64,000 nucleotides of DNA. Origin: Paenirhodobacter hankyongi. GTDB taxonomy: Bacteria; Pseudomonadota; Alphaproteobacteria; Rhodobacterales; Rhodobacteraceae. This document shows positions 53,637 through 63,389 of the stretch, piece by piece. The notes beneath the pieces are model-generated. The model was not told where the DNA came from. It ran no database searches and saw only the letters and a program-made list of their open reading frames with translations. The position numbers and the translations under genes are program-made. Numbering within the stretch: the stretch's first letter is position 1; each line of letters begins with the position of its first letter. Location of the stretch: NCBI RefSeq assembly GCF_003664585.1, contig NZ_RCHI01000004.1:1-64000 (forward strand). Reading direction: 5' to 3'.

Positions 53637-55199
53637 TTGACAAAGCAAGACACGATCGCGGGCGGCGGCACTGCGCCGGAAAGCGCGCCGCAGGCAGGTG
53701 CGCGGGATGCGAAGACGGCAGCCGATGCTGCGGTTGCGAAGACGGCTGCTGCCGGCGCATCTGCGGGTGCTCCTGCCGGAGCAGGTGCGCCGGCCGGGGC
53801 GCGTGCCGGTGCCCCTGCGGCCGCTGCCGGCGCTGGCCCGGCGGGGCCGGGGGCGGCGCAGAGACCGCGCCCGCCCGGGGCGGGGGGCGGTCCCGGAGCG
53901 GGGGCCGGTCCAGGGGCTGGTCCCGGTGTCGGGGCTGGTCCCGGTGCCGCAGCCGGCCGCAGGCCGGGCGCGATGGGGCCCGGGGGAATGCCGGGGGCAG
54001 GCCGCGTGGCGCCAGGCGGCGCAGCTCAGGTGCCGCCGACGGTCATCGTCCGGCCGCTGCCCGCGGTTGCGACGCTCAAGCGCCGGCATCGCGGGCTGCT
54101 TTACAGCCTTGCCGCCGTCGTGCTGATCCCGCTTTTCATCACCGCGCTCTATCTGGGGCTGGTCGCGCGTGACCAGTATGCCTCGACCGTGGGCTTCACT
54201 GTGCGGCAGGAGGACGGGACCTCCGGCGCGACCTCGCTTCTGGGCGGGCTGTCGCAATTCGTCGGCACCAGCGGTGGTTCGCGCGACAGCGACATCCTGT
54301 ATGAATTCATCCAGAGTCAGGAGATCGTCTCGGAGATCTCGAAGCGGATCGACCTCGTCGGCCTCTATTCGCAGAACTGGCCCTGGGATCCTGTCTTCGC
54401 GCTGTCGCCCGATGCCACGATCGAGGACTTGCTGGACTACTGGAAGCGCATGGTGCGGATCTCCTATGACCAGTCGACCGGGCTTATGGAAGTGCGCGTG
54501 CTCGCCTTCTCGCCCGAGGATGCGCAGAAGGTCGCTTCCGAGGTCGTGCGCGAAAGCCAGAAGATGATCAACGACCTCAACACGACGGCGCGCGAGGACA
54601 CGATGCGCTATGCGCTCGAGGATCTCGACACCTCGCTGACCCGGCTGAAGGGCGCGCGCGAGGCGATGACGCAGTTCCGGACCCGCACGCAGATGGTCGA
54701 CCCGTCCTCTGACCTCGCCGGCCGGATGGGGGTGCTCAACAACCTGCAGCAGCAGCTGGCTCAGGCGCTGATCGATCGCGATCTGCTGCTCGACCAGAAG
54801 GGCGGGCCGGGCGACGACCCGCGGCTCCAGCAGGCCAGCCGGCGCATCGACGTGATCCGTCAGCGGATCGTCACGGAACGGCAGAGCTTCACCAGCGCCA
54901 CCGGCGAGCCGAGCGCGCTGCCCGAGAACTATCCGAGCCTGATCTCGGAATACGAACGGCTGAACGTCGACCAGCAATTCGCCGAAGAGACCTATCGCGC
55001 CGCCCTCGCCGCGGTCGATGTCTCCCGCGCCAATGCCGCGCGGCAAAGCCGCTATCTTGCGGCCTATGTCCGCCCGACCCTGCCCGAGACATCGGAATTC
55101 CCGCGCAGCTGGGACATCCTCGGCCTGATGGCGCTGTTCCTGACGCTGGCCTGGGCGATCGCGGCGATGGTGTTCTACTCGATCCGGGACCGTCGCTGA
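53637..55199 (+). CDS. KpsE/Wzc-like capsule export inner-membrane protein with an Ala/Gly/Pro-rich N-terminus
   Basis: A 520-residue polysaccharide co-polymerase type protein. The first ~110 residues are low-complexity Ala/Gly/Pro, including [18 protein letters not shown] transmembrane helix follows near 162-180 (SLAAVVLIPLFITALYLG). A periplasmic coiled-coil region comes next, and a second transmembrane helix lies near the C-terminus (MALFLTLAWAIAAMVF). It is thought to bridge the ABC exporter to the outer-membrane channel. The start is TTG 53637; no in-frame ATG lies before residue 112. kpsT follows after three bases. Confidence 0.82.
   Translation: MTKQDTIAGGGTAPESAPQAGARDAKTAADAAVAKTAAAGASAGAPAGAGAPAGARAGAPAAAAGAGPAGPGAAQRPRPPGAGGGPGAGAGPGAGPGVGAGPGAAAGRRPGAMGPGGMPGAGRVAPGGAAQVPPTVIVRPLPAVATLKRRHRGLLYSLAAVVLIPLFITALYLGLVARDQYASTVGFTVRQEDGTSGATSLLGGLSQFVGTSGGSRDSDILYEFIQSQEIVSEISKRIDLVGLYSQNWPWDPVFALSPDATIEDLLDYWKRMVRISYDQSTGLMEVRVLAFSPEDAQKVASEVVRESQKMINDLNTTAREDTMRYALEDLDTSLTRLKGAREAMTQFRTRTQMVDPSSDLAGRMGVLNNLQQQLAQALIDRDLLLDQKGGPGDDPRLQQASRRIDVIRQRIVTERQSFTSATGEPSALPENYPSLISEYERLNVDQQFAEETYRAALAAVDVSRANAARQSRYLAAYVRPTLPETSEFPRSWDILGLMALFLTLAWAIAAMVFYSIRDRR
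53870..53960 (+). repeat. GC-rich low-complexity repeats in the KpsE-like gene
   Basis: Imperfect repeats of a GGGGCTGGTCCCGGTG-like unit encode the Gly-Ala-Gly-Pro stretch. Slippage or recombination here would change only the linker length if it happens in multiples of three. Confidence 0.6.
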
Positions 55200-55202
55200 T
55201 CC

Positions 55203-55859
55203 ATGATCCGCTTCGAGAACCTGACCAAGAGCTTCTGGGTGCAGGGCGAGCGCCGGGTGGTGATTGACAATCTCAACCTGACGCTGCCCACCGGCTCGTC
55301 GCTGGCGCTGCTCGGGCGCAACGGTGCCGGCAAGTCGACGCTGATGCAGCTGATCGCGGGCACCATGCGCCCCGATCACGGCCGCATCACCTCGGACGGG
55401 ACGATTTCCTTTCCGGTGGGCTTCGGCGGGTCCTTCCACGGCGAGCTGACCGGGGCGCAGAACACCCGTTTCATCGCCCGCATCTACGGCGTCGACACCG
55501 ACGAGCTGATGGCCTTCGTGCAGGATTTCGCCGAGCTCGGCGATTTCTTCTACGAGCCGATCCGGGTCTATTCCTCGGGGATGCGCTCGCGGCTGGCCTT
55601 CGGCGTGTCGATGGGGATCCGCTTCGACACTTACCTGATCGACGAGGTGACGGCGGTGGGCGACGCCGCGTTCCGCGCGAAAAGTCAGGCGGTGTTCCGC
55701 GAACGGATGAAGAGCTCGGACGCGATCCTCGTCAGCCACGACATGGCGCAGGTGCGCGAGATGTGCAGCGCGGGCATCGTGCTCGACCACGGCCGGCTGA
55801 GCGTCTTCGACGATCTCGAAGCGGCCATCGAGTATCACCGCAAACTGATGCTGGGCTGA
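55203..55859 (+). CDS. kpsT: Capsule polysaccharide ABC exporter ATPase (KpsT/Wzt type)
   Basis: A 218-residue ATPase: Walker A GRNGAGKST (38-46), the signature YSSGMRSRLAF, Walker B TYLIDEV and the H-loop SHDM. It has no C-terminal carbohydrate-binding domain of the long Wzt kind, so it belongs to the KpsT group. It energises export by KpsM. It is coupled to the KpsE-like gene upstream and ends six bases from the convergent GT2 gene. Confidence 0.93.
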   Translation: MIRFENLTKSFWVQGERRVVIDNLNLTLPTGSSLALLGRNGAGKSTLMQLIAGTMRPDHGRITSDGTISFPVGFGGSFHGELTGAQNTRFIARIYGVDTDELMAFVQDFAELGDFFYEPIRVYSSGMRSRLAFGVSMGIRFDTYLIDEVTAVGDAAFRAKSQAVFRERMKSSDAILVSHDMAQVREMCSAGIVLDHGRLSVFDDLEAAIEYHRKLMLG

Positions 55860-55865
55860 GGTAGC

Positions 55866-56843
55866 TCAGTCTTCGCCGCTCCAGCGCAGGACCTCGGCAT
55901 GCGGCACATGGCGCCGCCCGGTCAGCCCGTCGCGGATCGCGCGCCCGATCAGGGCGGTGAAGCGCCCGCGCGCCCCGGCATGCGCCCGCGCCTTCATCAG
56001 CCATTTCGGCAAGATCACCAGGAGCACCGGCCAGAACATCGGCCCCGCCGCCAGCCGATAGAGCAGCAGCAGGTTGCGGTGATAGTAATAAGCCTTCCAC
56101 AGCGGCCGGAACTCGCCGCGCTGCTGGCCCGAGAAGGTACCCATGTCGTGCTCGAAGCGGATCCGCGGCTCGAAGCACATCCGCCCGCCCTTCGCCGTCA
56201 GCCCGAGCGTGTAAAGCCCGTCGTCGCCATAGATGAACAGGTCCGGATCGGGATAGCCCGCCCGCGCGATCCCGGCGCGCGAGATGAAGAAGCCGACGAA
56301 GGAGGTCACGTCGATCGGGCTCGGCCGGTCGAGCGCATAGGCCGCCGGCGTCAGGTGAAAGCCGCCGCGCCCGCCGCGCATCGTGCGCAGGAACTCGCGC
56401 CCGTGCCAGAACGGGTTGCGCGAGGGGCGGTTCATCTCGCAGATCGTGCCGTCGGGGAAATAGACCGCGGCGGCGATGCCGTCGACGTCGGTCTTGTCGA
56501 GCGCGTGGAAGGCGGCGAGTGCACCCGGCACGGGCGAGCCGTCGTCATCCATCAGCACCAGCCAGTCGGGGTCGAAGCGGGCGACGGCCTCGCGCATGCC
56601 GCGGGCGAAACCGCCGGCGCCGCCGCTGTTGACCGGCTCGCGCAGCACGGTGAGCCGCGGATCGTCGAGCGTCGCCAGCCAGTCCGCGGTGCCGTCGGTC
56701 GAGGCGTTGTCGACCACCACCACCTGCGCCAGCTCCTCGGCCGGGCTGGCAAGCAGCCGCGCCAGCGTCACCTGCAGCTTGCCGAGCCGGTTGAAGGTTA
56801 CGACCACGGCCGCCAATGTCTCTGTCCTTGCCGCGTGCGTCAT
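55866..56843 (-). CDS. Family 2 glycosyltransferase (GlfT1/rhamnosyltransferase-like)
   Basis: A 325-residue GT-A enzyme: AVVVTFNRLGKLQVTLARLL, VVVVDNASTDGTADWL, an SGGAGGFARGM turn and the metal-site LVLMDDDGSPVPG. The SGGAGGFARG + MDDD pattern also occurs in the GlfT2-like protein at 59560, which suggests a galactofuranose or rhamnose donor. ATG 56843 has GGAGACGGA upstream. It is divergent from glf, with 170 bases between. Confidence 0.86.
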   Translation of the reverse strand: MTHAARTETLAAVVVTFNRLGKLQVTLARLLASPAEELAQVVVVDNASTDGTADWLATLDDPRLTVLREPVNSGGAGGFARGMREAVARFDPDWLVLMDDDGSPVPGALAAFHALDKTDVDGIAAAVYFPDGTICEMNRPSRNPFWHGREFLRTMRGGRGGFHLTPAAYALDRPSPIDVTSFVGFFISRAGIARAGYPDPDLFIYGDDGLYTLGLTAKGGRMCFEPRIRFEHDMGTFSGQQRGEFRPLWKAYYYHRNLLLLYRLAAGPMFWPVLLVILPKWLMKARAHAGARGRFTALIGRAIRDGLTGRRHVPHAEVLRWSGED

Positions 56844-56983
56844 TCCGTCTCCGCCATCCGTCTCTCTGGAATTAGCCACTCCGGCACTGGCCCGCTGCCG
56901 TCAAGCCGAAACTGGCGGGGGATGGCGCAGCGCGGGCGGAGAGATGCCGAGTGCCATTGCCCTCCCCCGGGCGCTGTTGGTAG

Positions 56984-58177
<1,194 letters not shown>

Positions 58178-58397
58178 GCGGAGTGGTGCCGATGCAACGG
58201 GCACGGGTGCGCGGACGGCGGTCATCGGGGCCGCGGGGGCGCCATCGGGCGCAGCGCGCGACGGTGCGGTGCGCGTGGCCATTCATCGGCCCGGAGCGTT
58301 GCAGGTGATTGGGCGGACGGGGCGCCGCATCGGGGCAAGGCTCAGATCCCGCGTCATGTCTCGCTCAGCTATTTTCAAGGACAAGGCCAGCAGGCGT

Positions 58398-59522
58398 ATG
58401 AAACTCATCCTTTATATCGGCCATCACAAGGTCGGCTCGACCTCCTTGCAGCAGTTTCTTGCCGTGAACAGCATCCCCCTCGCGCGGGAGGGGGTGCTTT
58501 ACCCCGCGACGGAAAGCGACGGTCTCAGCTACATGCTGGCAAGCAGCCTGTTCGGCGCCGAGCAATTCGACCGGACGCTGTCGATCAACGCCCGAGAGCC
58601 ACACAATTCGCTGGCCTTCCGGATGCTTGCGTCCCGGGTGAAGGACAACAAGGGGCGGGTGCCGCCCTTCCTGACCGATATCCCGTCGCTGCAGCAGATG
58701 CGGGCCTTCCTGCGCAACCAGAAGGCCTATCTCAAGCCGCATACGATGGTCGTCTGCTCGGAAGTGATGGCGAATTTCGGCAAGGCCGATCCGACTTTGA
58801 TCGACGAGCTTTATGACATCCTCGGCGCCAGGCCGGCAGAGATCTACTGCGCGCTGCGCCGCCCGGACGATTACATCGTGTCGTGGCACGGTCAGCGGCT
58901 GAAGTTCGGGCAGAAGATCCCGCGTCTCAGCGCCGGCGGCACGCAGGCCTATTTCAGCACCGTGCATTTCGACTATCGGTTGATGCTGGCGCCCTGGGTC
59001 GAGCGCAGCCCCGAGGCCCGGCTGCATGTCCGGCCCTACGAGGAGATCGTCGAGGCCGGGGGCTCGGTTCTCGATTTCACCCGGACGGTCTCGGTGGACT
59101 TCAGCAATTGCCGGATGCCGCGGGACGATTCGAACCCCAGCATCCCGAGTGCGGCGCTGGAAATCGCGCGCCGGGGCAACGGTGTGCTCGCGCCGCAGGG
59201 GGCGCAGGTGCTGCGCCAGTTCCTGATCGAGATGCGCAAGCACAAGGCGGTGCCGGCCAATGCCGAGGTCGAGCTTTTCGGGGCTGCGGCGCGGGCGGCG
59301 CTGGCCGATGCCTTTGCGCCGATCGAGGCCTATCTCGAGACTCTGACCGGGCGCACGCCGTTCTTCCGCGACCTCGAGGCCCTGCGCCAGGAGCGGCCGA
59401 TCCCGGAAGACGAGGCCAACCGCGCCGTCCTGCGTCTGATTTCGCCGCAGGATCCCCGTTTCTCCGAAACGCCGGGGCTGCCCGAATTCATCGCGGAGCT
59501 GCGCCGGGAATACGGTCTGTGA
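58398..59522 (+). CDS. Sulfotransferase-like P-loop protein
   Basis: A 374-residue protein starting at ATG 58398. LILYIGHHKVGSTSLQQFL is a PAPS-loop-like motif with Val in place of Thr. IYCALRRPDDYIVSWHGQRL carries the Arg and Ser of the second site. An in-frame ATG at 58356 would add 14 residues, but neither start has a strong ribosome site. It follows glf by 220 bases and ends against a long hairpin. Confidence 0.72.
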   Translation: MKLILYIGHHKVGSTSLQQFLAVNSIPLAREGVLYPATESDGLSYMLASSLFGAEQFDRTLSINAREPHNSLAFRMLASRVKDNKGRVPPFLTDIPSLQQMRAFLRNQKAYLKPHTMVVCSEVMANFGKADPTLIDELYDILGARPAEIYCALRRPDDYIVSWHGQRLKFGQKIPRLSAGGTQAYFSTVHFDYRLMLAPWVERSPEARLHVRPYEEIVEAGGSVLDFTRTVSVDFSNCRMPRDDSNPSIPSAALEIARRGNGVLAPQGAQVLRQFLIEMRKHKAVPANAEVELFGAAARAALADAFAPIEAYLETLTGRTPFFRDLEALRQERPIPEDEANRAVLRLISPQDPRFSETPGLPEFIAELRREYGL

Positions 59523-59527
59523 TTGCC

Positions 59528-59552
59528 GGTCCGGGGGCAGGGCCCCCGGACC
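59528..59552. terminator. Bidirectional terminator hairpin
   Basis: GGTCCGGGGGC (59528-59538), loop AGG, GCCCCCGGACC (59542-59552): eleven perfect pairs in the 37-base gap between convergent genes. No U-run, but position and strength support termination from both sides. Confidence 0.65.
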
Positions 59553-59559
59553 TCGAGCC

Positions 59560-61392
59560 TCAGTCCCGGGTGTCGAGCTTCAGCCGCTTGCGCCAGAAGG
59601 TCTCGGTGGCGAGGCGGTCATAGCCCGCGCGCCACTCGCCCCGGATCTTGTCGTAATCGCGCAGGAAGACGCGGGCGTTCTTCAGGAAGCGTTTCGTCTC
59701 CTTCCAGGCGCGGCGCTTCGAATGCACCATGGTGAAGGACTTGCCGGTCTTCTCGTCGCGCCAGGTGATCTGTGCCGCGCCCCAGATCGGGGCAAGCTGG
59801 CCGCGCTGGCTGGTGGTCAGGGTGACGCGGTTGCCGAACAGCCGGTAGAACGGGATCAGGTGGCCGTTCAGCGTGGCGAGCATCGCCAGCGCCGCCCAGC
59901 GACGGCGGATGTGGAACCGGATCCGGTCGGGCGCGTGGGGAGTGTCGTCGCGCAGGGTCTCGTCATGGCGCAGCGCGCCGATGGTGGCGCGGCGCTCGGC
60001 CATGTCGGCATTCTCGGCGAAGAATTCGGGCCCCTTCATCACGTCCTCGAAGGCGAGGTTCAGCGCCGCGAGCGTCTCGTAATGGCATTGCACCAGGCTG
60101 CGGGCGAAGAACCAGGCCGGGATGCGCAGCGCGCCGCGCGCGCTCAGCGCCAGGCCGGGCTGGGTCAGGTGATGGACGAGGTGGCTGCGCAGATCGAGAT
60201 AGAGCGTCTGCAGCGTCTCCTTGTCGGAGAAATCGGCGTCCTGGAAGCACACGACGCCATTCAGCCGCGCGATGCGGAACGGATTCGCCAGGCTGAAGCT
60301 GATGTCGTCGCCGCGCACGAAGAAGGGGAAGGGCTCGTGCACCACCTGGTCGACCGGGAAGGCGAAATACCACCAGCCGCCATAGAAATTCGCCGGCGGC
60401 TTGCGCGTGGTCTCGTATTCCATCGCCAGCACCTGATCGACATTGCGCAGATCGGTGCCGAGGAACTGCGGCTTGCAGTTGTGATCGAAGACGGCGCCGT
60501 TTTCCCACATCGAGAAGCGGGCAGACGCCATGGTCATCGCGCCACAGACCGCGGTGGCCGGATCGGTCGCATAGGCGAGGAACATCCAGGTCCGCTCGAG
60601 GCTTTCCATGTGGATCGCGGCGTCGTCATCCATGAACAGGCAATGGCTGGCGCCCCGGTCCTGTGCCGCGAGCAGCCCGCGCGCGAAGCCGCCCGAGCCG
60701 CCGAGGTTCTCGTTCGGGATCGCGGTGACATGGGCGCTGCTTTCGATGCCGGCGCTCTGGCCGTTGTCGACGACGGTCAGGTGGATCCTGTCGCGCAGGC
60801 TCGAGCCGGGCAGGAAGGTCTCGAACCGGCGCACGGTGGCCTGCACGGCCTCCTCGCGGCGGAAGGTGGTGATCGACAGCATCAGCTCGGGGCTGCGCTG
60901 CGGCGCCTGCCGCGTCTGCCAGGCGGCATCGAGGAACAGGCAACCGTCCTCAAGCGCGCGCAGCTCGAAATAGGCGACGGCGCGGTCACTGATGCCCAGC
61001 ACATGCGACAGCTCGAAGCGCAGCGGCCGGCCCGGTTCTAGGACGATCTCCTCGTTCACCGCGCATTCCCACGAGCGGTCGGGGAAGGCCGCGAAGACCT
61101 TCAGCTCCATCCGGCCGCGCCCCTCGAGGCGCAGGTGCAGATCCTCGAGCCCGCACAGGGAGCGCCATTTTCCGAGGTTGAAGAGGTTGAACCAGGTGTT
61201 GGCGATCAGCCGGGCGCCCTCGCCCAGGCTGACCTGGCCCGCTGCTTCGGAATAGGCTGCCAGCCCTTCGATGCGCAGGTAGAGATCGCGTTCGGTGCAG
61301 ATCCCCTGTTCGGTGCGGACCATGCCCTGCAGCGTGACGAACCCGTCGGGGTCACGCGGCACCCAGGGCGTTTCTGTGGTGGCATTGGTCAT
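59560..61392 (-). CDS. GlfT2-like galactofuranosyltransferase
   Basis: A 610-residue protein with the layout of GlfT2. An N-terminal beta-rich domain (about 1-160) is followed by a GT2 core (LSITTFRREEAV, NENLGGSGGFARGL, and the metal-site DDD at 255-257 in CLFMDDDAAIHME). GWWYFAFPVDQV and FVRGDDISFSL follow, and then a helical C-terminal domain. In mycobacteria this family polymerises galactofuranose from UDP-Galf. glf nearby supports the same donor. ATG 61392 has GAGAG upstream. It is downstream of, and co-oriented with, a sulfotransferase-like gene. Confidence 0.88.
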   Translation of the reverse strand: MTNATTETPWVPRDPDGFVTLQGMVRTEQGICTERDLYLRIEGLAAYSEAAGQVSLGEGARLIANTWFNLFNLGKWRSLCGLEDLHLRLEGRGRMELKVFAAFPDRSWECAVNEEIVLEPGRPLRFELSHVLGISDRAVAYFELRALEDGCLFLDAAWQTRQAPQRSPELMLSITTFRREEAVQATVRRFETFLPGSSLRDRIHLTVVDNGQSAGIESSAHVTAIPNENLGGSGGFARGLLAAQDRGASHCLFMDDDAAIHMESLERTWMFLAYATDPATAVCGAMTMASARFSMWENGAVFDHNCKPQFLGTDLRNVDQVLAMEYETTRKPPANFYGGWWYFAFPVDQVVHEPFPFFVRGDDISFSLANPFRIARLNGVVCFQDADFSDKETLQTLYLDLRSHLVHHLTQPGLALSARGALRIPAWFFARSLVQCHYETLAALNLAFEDVMKGPEFFAENADMAERRATIGALRHDETLRDDTPHAPDRIRFHIRRRWAALAMLATLNGHLIPFYRLFGNRVTLTTSQRGQLAPIWGAAQITWRDEKTGKSFTMVHSKRRAWKETKRFLKNARVFLRDYDKIRGEWRAGYDRLATETFWRKRLKLDTRD

Positions 61393-61513
61393 GGCTGGGT
61401 CTCTCGCTCTGGATGGATGGAGGGTCGGGCGTTGCGTTCGGTGCCGGGAGAGGCCTCGACGCGCCGGGGGGTGGCAACCGCGGGGCCTGACATGGCGCGC
61501 GGCTCGCCCAACC

Positions 61514-62578
61514 TCAGGCCTCGACGTTCGGCGCAGGCGCCACAGCCGCGACCTTGCCCTCGGTCAGCATGAAGGCGCTGAGATAGGCAAAGTCCTGCAG
61601 GCTGATCACACCGATATTGGACGTTTCCCCGAGCTCGGGGCGCGCAGGAAACAGCGGGGCAGGGTGGTGGGGCAGGAAGGTCTGGCGCACCCATTCGTTG
61701 CCCTGCCTGTAGCGCTCGAGGACGCGTTCGGACTGCGCGCGCGACATGTAGGGGCGGGGCCGGTCGGGAAGCTGGTTGATCCGTGCCTCGAGAAGCTGGC
61801 GCGCCGGGTTGATGCTGTTGCCCTGATAGAAGGGCACGAAGGGCTGGATCCGGCGCAGGAATTCCTGCGCCGGAGCGGACAGGCTGCGGTTGTCCTCGGC
61901 GGGCAGGGCGAGGCCCGCGGTATCGGTGATGTCGAAGATGCGGGTGAGGAAATCCGTCAGCACGTCACCTCCGACCATCTGCGCGCGGTCGAACAGCAGC
62001 ACGCGGATGGCATCCTTGCCGAAGGCCTCGAGCCAGAATTCCAGCAAGACGCGGTATTGCAGGAAATGCGGCACCGCGGGGCGTGCGGTCGCGCCCTGCA
62101 GGAAGGCATCGAAGGTCTGGTTGTTGTAGCCGCGCCGCATGAACTCGCCATACATGCTGAGCACGGCATCGTCCTGGCGGCGCAGGTAAATGACGATCTC
62201 GACCTCGTCGAAGAGCGGGCGGAGCATCTCGGCGAGGTTGAGGACATCATGCCGGCCGAGGTTGCCGGTCAGGTTCTCCGAGGAGAACAGCATGGTATGG
62301 GCATGCGGCGGGGCCGCGTCGATCTGCGCGCGGATGTGCTCGACGAGCCGGGCACGGAAGGCCGCGACCTCCTCCATGCTGTGCAACCCATAGGCGACCG
62401 CCGAGGGGTCGAGATAGGTTGCCGCGGCGTAGAAGAGGGTGATGTGATTGGCCAGCGGGGACAGCAGGTCCGGATAGATGATGCCACGTTCGAGAAACCA
62501 GTCCCGGTTCTGCTGAAACGTGCCCTGAAGATAGGTCGACCCCGTCTTCGGGGTTCCGATGTGGCAGACAAGCTTCAA
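61514..62578 (-). CDS. Sulfotransferase-like P-loop protein
   Basis: A 354-residue protein. LVCHIGTPKTGSTYLQGTF is a clear PAPS-loop. EIVIYLRRQDDAVLSMYGEFM gives the Arg and Ser of the 3'-phosphate site. The start is TTG 62578, without a good ribosome site; no better start was found. It is the rightmost gene of the polysaccharide region and probably shares a transcript with the GlfT2-like gene 121 bases downstream. Confidence 0.74.
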   Translation of the reverse strand: MKLVCHIGTPKTGSTYLQGTFQQNRDWFLERGIIYPDLLSPLANHITLFYAAATYLDPSAVAYGLHSMEEVAAFRARLVEHIRAQIDAAPPHAHTMLFSSENLTGNLGRHDVLNLAEMLRPLFDEVEIVIYLRRQDDAVLSMYGEFMRRGYNNQTFDAFLQGATARPAVPHFLQYRVLLEFWLEAFGKDAIRVLLFDRAQMVGGDVLTDFLTRIFDITDTAGLALPAEDNRSLSAPAQEFLRRIQPFVPFYQGNSINPARQLLEARINQLPDRPRPYMSRAQSERVLERYRQGNEWVRQTFLPHHPAPLFPARPELGETSNIGVISLQDFAYLSAFMLTEGKVAAVAPAPNVEA

Positions 62579-62738
62579 TTCAGAACGAGGTCCCTGTTTT
62601 CATCGCTGCGGGCTCTGCCCCGGGAGCATGATGTGGCGACGGAAATCTAGCAATCGTGCCGCTGCGGTGCAACATGCGGGGTGGCGGCAGGGCCCGAAGG
62701 CCCGGCGGCTTCCCGCGCAGCGCCCCGCGCGCGAAGGC

Positions 62739-63389
62739 TCACTCGAGCGTGGTGATGATGGTGCGCAGCACGTCGATGCCCTCGCCCTTCTCGGACGAGG
62801 TGACGACCAGCTCGGGATGCGCGGCCGGGTGTTTCGCCAGTGCGCCCTTGACCTGCTCGAGCACCGCCTCGCGCTCGGTGCGGCTGATCTTGTCGGCCTT
62901 GGTCAGCACCACCTGGAAGGTCACCGCCGAGCGGTCGAGCAGCGTCAGGATCTCGTCATCGACCTTCTTCACGCCATGGCGCGCGTCGATCAGCACGAAG
63001 GCGCGGCGCAGGTTCACCCGGCCCGAGAGATAGGCCTTGAGCAGATCCTGCCATTTCTTCACCACCGGCACCGGCGCCTCGGCAAAGCCATAGCCGGGCA
63101 GGTCGACGAGATAGGGCCCGCCGGTGGTGGTGAAGAAGTTGATCTCCTGCGTCCGGCCCGGCGTGTTCGAGGCGCGAGCGAGGTTCTTGCGGTTCGTCAG
63201 CGCGTTGATGAGAGAGGACTTGCCCACGTTCGAGCGGCCGGCAAAGCAGACCTCGACCCGGTCGGCGGGCGGCATCCCCGACATCGCGACGACCCCCTTC
63301 AGGAAGTCGACGGGGGCGGCAAACAGCAGCCGGCCCTTCTCGCGGGCGAAATCATCGGGCTCGGGGGCAAGGGTGAACTGCATCTGCAT
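62739..63389 (-). CDS. engB: Ribosome biogenesis GTPase EngB (YsxC/YihA)
   Basis: A 216-residue GTPase needed for 50S subunit assembly. G1 is FAGRSNVGKSS, G2 includes TPGRTQ, G3 is DLPGYG, G4 is TKAD and G5 is SSEKGEG. It starts at ATG 63389, overlapping the stop of the MOSC gene by one base. It marks the right border of the accessory region. Confidence 0.95.
   Translation of the reverse strand: MQMQFTLAPEPDDFAREKGRLLFAAPVDFLKGVVAMSGMPPADRVEVCFAGRSNVGKSSLINALTNRKNLARASNTPGRTQEINFFTTTGGPYLVDLPGYGFAEAPVPVVKKWQDLLKAYLSGRVNLRRAFVLIDARHGVKKVDDEILTLLDRSAVTFQVVLTKADKISRTEREAVLEQVKGALAKHPAAHPELVVTSSEKGEGIDVLRTIITTLE

Noticed and set aside
62579-62738. Possible tRNA or attachment site at the right edge of the polysaccharide region
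   Set aside because: No cloverleaf-like sequence, integrase gene or direct repeat with the left edge could be made out by eye.
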